This document shows positions 59,221 to 64,000 of a stretch of 64,000 bases of DNA, piece by piece. Where the stretch lies: positions 10,617,398-10,681,397 of the forward strand of contig OX459105.1 of the NCBI GenBank assembly GCA_949775045.1, written 5' to 3'. Under the pieces are notes generated by a model that saw only the letters and a program-made list of their open reading frames with translations, was not told the origin of the DNA and searched no databases. Position numbers and translations under genes: made by a program. Position 1 is the first letter of the stretch; each line of letters begins with the position of its first letter. The stretch comes from Metridium senile (Eukaryota; Cnidaria; Anthozoa; Actiniaria; Metridiidae).

Positions 59221-61967
59221 CTGACTACTGATTAAAATAAGGAATGCCCGACCAAACAAACAAACAGTTTGCGAACGGTAAAACATACAGGCAGGTAGAC
59301 AGACTAGCGCGCAATGTGTATATACTTACTGAAGATTGTTTATGTCAAAAAAAATCTTACCATGAAAATGCAAAAGAAATGGTTCAATAATCACAATGAA
59401 TCCTGCTGCAATCTCACGGCATATTTAGAGACAGTTAAAGTAATTGATTAATAACGCCTTATTCTTTGTTTTCTAGGGGCTATCAACTACACAACCCATT
59501 CTTTAGTATCTGGGCTACAAAACTTGGAAACGATTTAGCTGTATCCTTGTTTTAAATGTATAATGTGTGCTTATATAGTGCGTCCCATATGTATATTTAT
59601 TATATCATTTTCAATGAAATACCTATATATTTCTCATGTTATTTTCACATGTGAAGATATCATCACTATGGTTACACAGCTTTACGGAAACTTCTTGTGT
59701 CAAAAAAGGTTTTCTTTATTTTCATTAATTGATAATTATATAATAAACAACATTACATTGTCGCTTCGCGATACAAATTTTATCTTCTCGTCTGGAAAAT
59801 GTCTCACTCGTTCTTGAATTAAAGATCATTTCAACACTCGAATATAGAATTCGTATATATCTCCGTGCACCCATGTAATATCCTCTATTTTTTACCCGCC
59901 CTTTGCAACCACGCCTCCTACAATCTTGAGTAAATCAATAACTAGTATGAGGGGGTGGTCCCATCCACTGAGGCCTTTGTCGATCTACATTTAAGCTAAT
60001 CAAGATATGTACTAGCAAATGTGAGCAAAACAAATCATGATGTAAAGCTCTCCAATAAGCTACAATTGTAGCCCTGGTGCCGGTTGTACGAAGGGTGAAT
60101 AGCGCTATTAACTGGGTAAATCCTTATCCAACGGATAAAATTTTTAAAAAACCTATGCAGTGGATAACTTTTATCCGCGGATAACTTTATCCACCCTTCG
60201 TACAACCGGCTCCTGGGTATTAAAGTACTTGTCGAGCTTTAAGAATGGTCCACGTTTGAAGTACCACCGATAAAAGTCGTGATTGCGATTACGTAGACAG
60301 CTTTCAACTGGTCACTCATAATACAATAGCTACACACTACAGTTAGTTTGGTATTATCTTCCTTAACTCTATACAGTATGGGTTTATTATCTCTGCTGGT
60401 GTGTGTGCATCCATCTATTTCTTGTACCTTCTTATAATGGTTATCAAGGTCTTCGTGAATATCCGCGGTAAACGAGCAACTTTTAAGAACATGTCAAGGG
60501 CACGAAGACTGAACTATGAGGTAGGGTACACTACACTACACTACACTACACTACACTACACTACACTACACTACACTACACTACACTACACTACACTACA
60601 CTACACTACACTACAAAACAATACACTGCACTGCACTACAAAACAATACACTACACTGCGCTGCACTACACTACACTACACTACAGTTCACTGCACTGCA
60701 CTACAAAACAAAACAATACACTACACTACACTGCGCTGCACTACACTACACTACAGTTCACTGCTCTACACTGCACTGCACTGCACTACACTACACTGCA
60801 GTACACTACACTGCGCTGCACTACACTACAGTTTACTGCTCTACACTACGCTGCACTGCACTGCTCTACACTACACTACGCTACACTACACTGCGCTGCA
60901 CTACACTACACTACAGTTCACTGCTCTACACTACATTGCACTACACTGCACTACACTACACTGCACTACACTGCGCTACAACACAATACACTGCACTGCA
61001 CTGCACTACAAAACAATACACTACACTACTCGACACTACACTACATTACACTACAATACACTACACTACACTACATTACACTACATTACACTACAATACA
61101 CTACACTACACTACACTCACTACACTCACTACACTACACTACACAACACCCTACTACACTACACCCAACTACACTACATTACCCAACACTACACTACACC
61201 ACTTCTACACTTACACCATACCATACCACACTACATCACACAGCACTGTACTACACTACACTTCACGCTATACACCACACCACGTATACTATGATATACA
61301 ACTGTAGTTCTCTAACGCACCGTTGTTCCTGACTTATGCAGGGTCTGATATTTCGCTTTGAATTTCTGATGGTGATGACACTGCTATGTGCTGCCCTAAC
61401 TGTCGTATTTTTCATTATAACAAACGTGAATGAGACTCACTGGCGATTTGGAGACGAAGAATCATCTGTGGAGATCTCAAGTAGGTTTTATTGCACATTT
61501 GATGATTATATATATGAAATTTGAGTTAGTTTTAGTTTAGTTTATTTCTTTGGCATAATATATATGATACAATTATGTACAAAAATATTACTTATAAAAA
61601 CTATTCAAAAGTGACTGGAGAAGAAAACATAACTTACTTCCCAATTGAATCGTACTCTTATTTAAAAATATGACTAATAATAATAAATATTTAATACAAA
61701 AAAATACTAACGAATGCAGTATAGGAATGCTAAGCTAAATAAGCTAGAAATACTGTAAACTGAAAACTATTGAAAGGTTACGTACAGTGCGAATCAATAA
61801 ACGATTAAACAATTTCTAAAATTATTTTTGGGTGCCCACGGTTTTTCGATTCGCACTGTAATAATAATATTATTATTATCATCATTATCATCATAATCAT
61901 TATCATTATCATCACCATAATCATCATCATCATCATCATAATCATCATCGTTATAATCACCCTGACT

Positions 61968-62006
<39 letters not shown>

Positions 62007-62010
62007 GTCG

Positions 62011-62042
<32 letters not shown>

Positions 62043-62046
62043 GTCG

Positions 62047-62092
<46 letters not shown>

Positions 62093-63330
62093 AATCATCA
62101 TCATCATCATCGTTTTAATCACCCTGACTATCATCATCATCATCATCATCGTCATCATCATTACCATCAGCTGTATTACTATTATAACTCTATATTATTA
62201 ACCAGGTGCTTTGTTCACTGGTATCTATGGTATATGGAATGTCTACGTGTTGACTGTGATGTTCTTGTATGCACCGTCTGCAGTGGATCCCCTAAGTGGT
62301 AAGCCAACCATGTTATCTTATTCATTCCTTGATGCACCTTCATTCTTTATGCACCTATATCAATGTCTTGCTCCAACGGGGGGCATACCCAGGGCCTATT
62401 GACATTTTTCATATCTTTTTGTCAATAGTCCGTATCCTGGGGACGTCAAATTTATATACTTACTCATATATTCACTGTTGTGGACGCAGAAATTATTGTA
62501 TTGTATTGTCAAAAGACATCAAGCAGCCCAAAGTACGGGCAAAGTTTATGTACAACAGCCTGACTTTGCCCGTAATCCCCACGTTGGCACAAGACATTGT
62601 TAGGTGCATTATAGAACCGTGGTCACTTCCCAGCATGCTTTGCGCTGATTATTTTGATTTGAGTATTGTAACTAATTTGTAGTTACCAGCTGATCTCGCT
62701 TCGAATCGCGCAAAGGATTGTTTGTCAAAACGAATAGTCCCAAAATGGCGACTCGAGACAACATCAATTTCGGTTACTTTTCGGCATTATTAGTGAATAA
62801 GTGCTATATAAATAAAGTTTATTATTATATTATTATTATCAATATCTGCTACTCTGAAAATCCGGGTATGAGAAAAAAGATTATTACTCAGGCTACCCCG
62901 CAGGGGAGCCTGAGTCTAGATTTACCTTTTCTATCTATGGGTCTATCGTTGTGTCGAGATTACACATGACGTAATGCCACAGGTAAACCACCTATCAATT
63001 ACTACTCTATGACGTAGCCTGAGTAAACGCACTAAGTGCGTCTAGAGCCTGAGTCTAGGTTTACCTTTTCTATCTATGGGTCTATCGTTGTGTCGAGATT
63101 ACACATGACGTAATGCCACAGGTAAACCACCTATCAATTACTACTCTATGACGTAGCCTGAGTAAACGCAAGTGCGTCTAGTTATCATATGTCTATATAA
63201 TCCTTTCTTTTTCGCAGCCCAATACGACGCGAATCGTGAGACCGTTGAACTAACAGGAGCTACCGACCCTACTTCCGGTGCCAAAGAGTCCATTGTGTAC
63301 GCTATGGCTGGGAAAACTTCCAGAGATTAG
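51233..63330 (+). CDS. WLS: Wntless/GPR177 orthologue, 13 coding exons, 533 aa (whole gene model)
   Basis: Exons: 51233-51335, 53569-53820, 54926-55062, 55602-55754, 56326-56462, 56966-57006, 58066-58193, 58655-58752, 59477-59540, 60377-60520, 61342-61480, 62206-62298, 63218-63330. They total 1,602 nt and all junctions are GT-AG with matching phases. Wntless binds palmitoleoylated Wnt in the secretory pathway and escorts it to the plasma membrane, then is endocytosed and returned by retromer. Diagnostic stretches are [66 protein letters not shown] and [12 protein letters not shown], all close to animal Wntless. Length agrees with about 540 aa in vertebrates. The start has an A at -3 and G at +4. 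Confidence 0.95.
51336..53100. other. WLS intron 1, first part, no feature recognised
   Basis: Mostly unique AT-rich sequence with a short ATTCATTC run near 52350 and G-rich words at 52600-52650. The SINE at 53128 follows. Confidence 0.5.
53128..53545 (+). mobile_element. tRNA-derived SINE, most complete copy
   Basis: Head ATGGTCTAGTGGTAAGTGGA (A box) and GGGTTCGATTTCC (B box). The body has TTGGGCAAGACACTTTACTC, AAGCCGTAAAGCCGGAGGTC, AGAGTAGGGGATTGTCTCCC and CTGGTTTACAGCTGCAGTCG. The tail is AAAGCGCTATGAGCTATTCG. It ends just before the polypyrimidine tract of WLS exon 2. Relatives: 43185-43482, 41395-41640, 28600-28790. Confidence 0.87.
54076..54416. mobile_element. 341-bp TIR element, CAGGGCTGTCAAC termini
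   Basis: CAGGGCTGTCAAC and GTTGACAGCCCTG. The interior has repeated CCGGGAGATTTGACAC-like words. Short ends and composition fit a hAT-like MITE; no clean target duplication was seen. Confidence 0.75.
55072..55345. repeat. CCAA-rich low-complexity sequence
   Basis: Repeated AACCAACCAA-type words on one side and GGTTGGTTGG-type words near 55320-55360, so the segment can also fold back weakly. Confidence 0.65.
56326..62298 (+). CDS. WLS: WLS exons 5-12: multi-pass membrane region (residues 216-496)
   Basis: Exon 5 begins EIHQNGGF and carries the second helix. The rest encode the remaining helices, including [70 protein letters not shown] and [20 protein letters not shown]. Exon 6 is only 41 nt and is held by phase (2 in, 1 out). 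The exon 10/11 junction creates YEGL (residues 418-421), a Tyr-x-x-hydrophobic sorting motif known to drive AP2 endocytosis of vertebrate Wntless. Confidence 0.92.
56487..56873. mobile_element. Repeat element with GGGGTGTCCC ends, host of a nested MITE
   Basis: GGTGTCCCAATTGCAAATAA, GTGTCCGGTTCCTAAATGTC and AATAGGTGTAATTGCGAAGC match the host element at 10227-11087. It is interrupted at 56551-56770 and starts just after the WLS exon 5 donor. Confidence 0.75.
56551..56770. mobile_element. 220-bp palindromic MITE (nested)
   Basis: Ends TAAAAGGCCCGGGAAAACGG and CCGTTTCCCCGGGCTTTTA. Inner arms AATGGCAATGTAAAACGC and TTTAAACTCTTTCAACAT are inverted. Confidence 0.83.
57538..57698. mobile_element. 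Palindromic element, AGTATAGACTGAATCGAAAT end
   Basis: AGACTGAATCGAAATATGGC and GCCATATTTCGATTCGGTCT in inverted order; the flanks are not resolved. Confidence 0.65.
58216..58345. repeat. (GTGTG) pentamer microsatellite in WLS intron 7
   Basis: GTGTGGTGTGG array beginning about 25 bp after the exon 7 donor, grading into GTACAGTGGA-type words. Confidence 0.92.
58770..59222. repeat. (ACAG)n/(ATAG)n microsatellite in WLS intron 8
   Basis: Tetranucleotide array from about 18 bp after the exon 8 donor, with a perfect (CAGA)n run at 59138-59220. Confidence 0.93.
60075..60213. mobile_element. 139-bp palindromic MITE, CCGGTTGTACGAAGGGTG end
   Basis: GCCGGTTGTACGAAGGGTG and CACCCTTCGTACAACCGGC with inner GGATAA / TTATCC words. 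Similar ends are widespread in animal genomes as I recall. Confidence 0.83.
60526..61295. repeat. (CACTA)n pentamer array, about 770 bp, in WLS intron 10
   Basis: Perfect CACTA units to about 60614, then diverged units (CACTG, ACAAAACAATA) to about 61295. It starts within 8 bp of the exon 10 donor. A 297-codon frame through exon 10 into it is an artefact. Confidence 0.95.
61860..62175. repeat. (ATC)n microsatellite in WLS intron 11
   Basis: ATC runs with duplicated TTATAATCACCCTGACTATC-type blocks; it ends 30 bp before exon 12. Confidence 0.94.
62692..62850 (+). repeat. Dispersed repeat copy 2 with SINE-like tail
   Basis: Matches 20855-20995 and continues into GTGCTATATAAATAAAGTTT and ATTATT repeats, a tail usual for SINEs mobilised by LINEs. 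So this family is probably a SINE 3' region. Confidence 0.78.
62908..63182. repeat. 140-bp direct duplication in the last WLS intron
   Basis: GCCTGAGTCTAG through GACGTAGCCTGAGTAAACGC occurs twice, at 62908 and 63048, nearly identical. It ends 36 bp before exon 13. A related CCTGACTCTAGGTTTACCTT occurs near 41740. Confidence 0.93.
63218..63330 (+). CDS. WLS: WLS exon 13: cytosolic tail and stop
   Basis: After a TTTCGCAG acceptor, 37 codons and TAG encode a Thr/Ala/Ser-rich tail ending [12 protein letters not shown]. Tails vary between animals. The KEAQE-like ER-retrieval ending I recall for vertebrate Wntless is not seen here. A C-terminal tyrosine (VYAM) is in a Tyr-x-x-hydrophobic context, so a second sorting signal is possible. 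Confidence 0.85.
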
Positions 63331-63696
63331 ACGCTGCCGTGAATGAGAAGATAGAGACTGGATCTTAGCTAGGTGGAGAAAAAACTAGGACTTATTTGAA
63401 AGGACTGAACCCGACTAAAATATAGAAAAGACTGGGAGTGAATTAGACATAAACAAGACGGCGAAGACTGGAACTAGAAAATGAATACGGGACCTCATTT
63501 GAAATTGATGTTACTGGGGCAGGGCTACACGTAGAAGAGATTGTCTGAGATAGATGTTCTAAAGATTAGATATACCATGTTGAGTTTTCAAAGCTCGAAT
63601 AATAGTAACCCAGGATTGTCCTGATAGGTTAAATTAAGATATCAACTAGGACTAGCACTCACCGAGGATAAACTGTATATGTTTTATTAATAGTTA
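63331..63696 (+). other. WLS 3' flank / probable 3' UTR
   Basis: Follows the WLS stop. No canonical AATAAA seen in this stretch, so the polyadenylation site is not placed. Confidence 0.5.
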
Positions 63697-64000
63697 AACC
63701 AGGATAAGCACTAACCCAGGATTACCTCTAAAGGCTTTATTAAGAATAAAACCAGGATTAGCACTAACCCAGGATTAACTCTATAGGCTTTATTAAGAAC
63801 TAAACCAGGATTAGCACTAGCCCAGGATTAACTCTATAGGCTCTATTAAAACTAAACCAGGATTAGCACTAACCCAGGATTAACTCTATAGGCTTTATTA
63901 AAACTAAACCAGGATTAGCACTAACCCAGGATTAACTCTATAGACTCTATTAAAACTAAACCAGGATTAGCACTAACCCAGGATTACCTCTAAAGGCTTT
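63697..64000. repeat. 52-53 bp tandem repeat, six copies, running off the window
   Basis: ACCAGGATTAGCACTAACCC, AGGATTAACTCTATAGGCTT, TATTAAAACTAA; unit starts near 63698, 63751, 63804, 63856, 63908 and 63960. Confidence 0.95.

Noticed and set aside
60401..61294. 297-codon frame of YTTLH repeats
   Set aside because: It starts in another frame of WLS exon 10 and runs through the CACTA array.

Overview
This is animal nuclear DNA. Coding exons of 35-252 bp with GT-AG introns are separated by long introns and spacers full of microsatellites, minisatellites, palindromic non-autonomous DNA transposons (MITEs) and tRNA-derived SINE pieces. The repeats remind me of those in anthozoan cnidarians (corals, anemones), but this rests on memory. 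A non-bilaterian or other marine invertebrate is as far as the sequence takes me.

Two complete protein-coding gene models can be built by hand, and all exon phases close. (1) On the minus strand, 48242 down to 2068, lies a 39-exon gene for a 1,384-residue orthologue of CCDC17. It has an N-terminal C-x2-C-x12-H-x4-C finger, a coiled-coil region, the conserved CCDC17 core and a Pro-rich linker. Three further C2-like modules and a basic tail follow. Human CCDC17, as I remember it (about 620 aa), ends near the Pro-rich linker. (2) On the plus strand, 51233 to 63330, lies a 13-exon Wntless/GPR177 (WLS) gene of 533 residues, the membrane carrier that takes lipidated Wnt proteins to the cell surface. 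The two genes are divergent, with start codons about 3.0 kb apart.

Layout: 1-2067, 3' flank of CCDC17 with a MITE and a long TGTC array; 2068-48242, CCDC17 exons in repeat-rich introns; 48243-51232, shared 5' region; 51233-63330, WLS; 63331-64000, WLS 3' flank running into a 52-53 bp tandem repeat that leaves the window. The two genes have no evident shared pathway. CCDC17 is a poorly characterised coiled-coil protein, while WLS serves Wnt secretion.

The repeat landscape is informative in itself. At least six MITEs have CACCT/AGGTG ends and six have GAG/CTC ends, mostly flanked by TA. A 1.4-kb fold-back and a two-copy MITE use TTAA. Others show TAA, TGA or 9-bp target duplications. Several insertions are nested, which gives their relative age. 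Most long open frames here are translations of simple repeats and are not genes.
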